Both the position numbers and the translations under genes were made by a program. The notes below the pieces were generated by a model. The model worked only from the letters and a program-made list of their open reading frames with translations. It was not told where the DNA came from and did no database searches. Below, piece by piece: positions 58,287-58,588 of a DNA stretch of 58,588 bases. Each line of letters opens with the position of its first letter. Position 1 is the first letter of the stretch. Origin of the DNA: Oscillospiraceae bacterium (GTDB taxonomy: Bacteria; Bacillota; Clostridia; Oscillospirales; Oscillospiraceae); NCBI GenBank assembly GCA_017502285.1, contig JAFVVH010000073.1, forward strand, positions 1-58,588, given 5' to 3'.

Positions 58287-58588
58287 ATGAAAAACACCGA
58301 AAAGACCATGGAAAAAATCGTTGCCCTGTGTAAGGGCCGCGGCTTCGTCTTCTCCGGCTCCGAAATTTACGGTGGCCTGGCCAACACCTGGGACTACGGC
58401 CCTCTGGGTGTGGAACTGAAGAACAACGTGAAGAAGGCCTGGTGGAAGAAGTTTGTGCAGGAAAACCCCTACAACGTGGGTCTGGACGCTGCTATTCTGA
58501 TGAATCCTCAGGTGTGGGTTGCTTCCGGCCACGTGGGTGGCTTCTCCGATCCTCTGATGGACTGTAAGGAGTGCAAGGAGCGCTTCCG
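58287..58588 (+). CDS. glyS: Glycyl-tRNA synthetase, single-chain type (3' end off window)
   Basis: The first 100 codons are visible. The N-terminus has [20 protein letters not shown] and [20 protein letters not shown], then [20 protein letters not shown] and a zinc-binding pair (DCKECKE) at the edge. This is the alpha2 class II GlyRS of archaeal/eukaryal and many Gram-positive type, not the alpha2beta2 glyQ/glyS. AAAAGGAG lies nine bases before the ATG. Expression is under the T-box leader upstream. Confidence 0.96.
   Translation, partial: MKNTEKTMEKIVALCKGRGFVFSGSEIYGGLANTWDYGPLGVELKNNVKKAWWKKFVQENPYNVGLDAAILMNPQVWVASGHVGGFSDPLMDCKECKERF

Noticed and set aside
1..58588. CRISPR arrays, tRNA or rRNA genes
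   Set aside because: No regularly spaced repeats, cloverleaf sequences or rRNA motifs were noticed on reading; no scanning program was run.

Overview
The window comes from a GC-rich, spore-forming Firmicute, most likely a gut clostridium of the Oscillospirales (Flavonifractor/Lawsonibacter/Oscillibacter type). This is inferred from bofA and a yaaL-like gene, two T-box leaders (thrS and glyS), a CIRCE operator, Gram-positive LexA boxes, a DnaI/DnaD-type replication pair, a single-chain glycyl-tRNA synthetase and strong Shine-Dalgarno sites throughout. No rRNA, tRNA or CRISPR array was seen.

Layout. Positions 1-~5,870 are accessory DNA: the end of an integrated mobile element with small leftward hypothetical genes, two XRE regulators, a divergent promoter with three palindromic operators, a secreted/membrane protein pair, a DUF6431-like protein and an excisionase-like HTH gene, ending in arm-site-like direct repeats beside the 3' end of rpsI. 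No integrase is visible. From 5,900 rightwards the DNA is core chromosome: rplM-rpsI; a ttcA-like/gtrA/tetR operon; a Na+/solute symporter; htpG under CIRCE; a CNNM/CorC protein; an ECF sigma/anti-sigma pair; thrS with T-box; Nudix and flavodoxin genes; a stalk-domain/deacetylase-like exported protein; tyrA; a polysaccharide deacetylase; bioY; yaaL-bofA; nagB; and DnaI- and DnaD-like genes.

Positions 26,100-34,958 form a rightward growth and division block: zapA, a U32 peptidase, dut, a DUF2262 gene, maf, mreC, mreD, mrdA and an Mrp-type Fe-S carrier. Then follow leftward prsA-like, mfd and mgtE genes, the last with a long structured leader; a prolyl-tRNA deacylase; an F420-ligase-like gene; an LCP gene; a lipid kinase; a GH13 glycosidase flanked by two palindrome clusters; and a leftward run of udk, hemZ, an MBL-fold hydrolase, dtd, rel, recJ and typA. 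At the right edge are a two-gene operon with LexA boxes in its promoter and, divergently, the T-box-controlled start of glyS.

The strongest candidates for something new are (i) the LexA-box operon at 57,276-57,921, which encodes a tail-anchored small membrane protein and a Cys-rich membrane peptide, and (ii) the mgtE leader at 41,369-41,578, which holds a promoter, a 26-codon reading frame starting Met-Asp-Asp, an 11-bp long-range helix and an intrinsic terminator, and so looks like magnesium-responsive attenuation.
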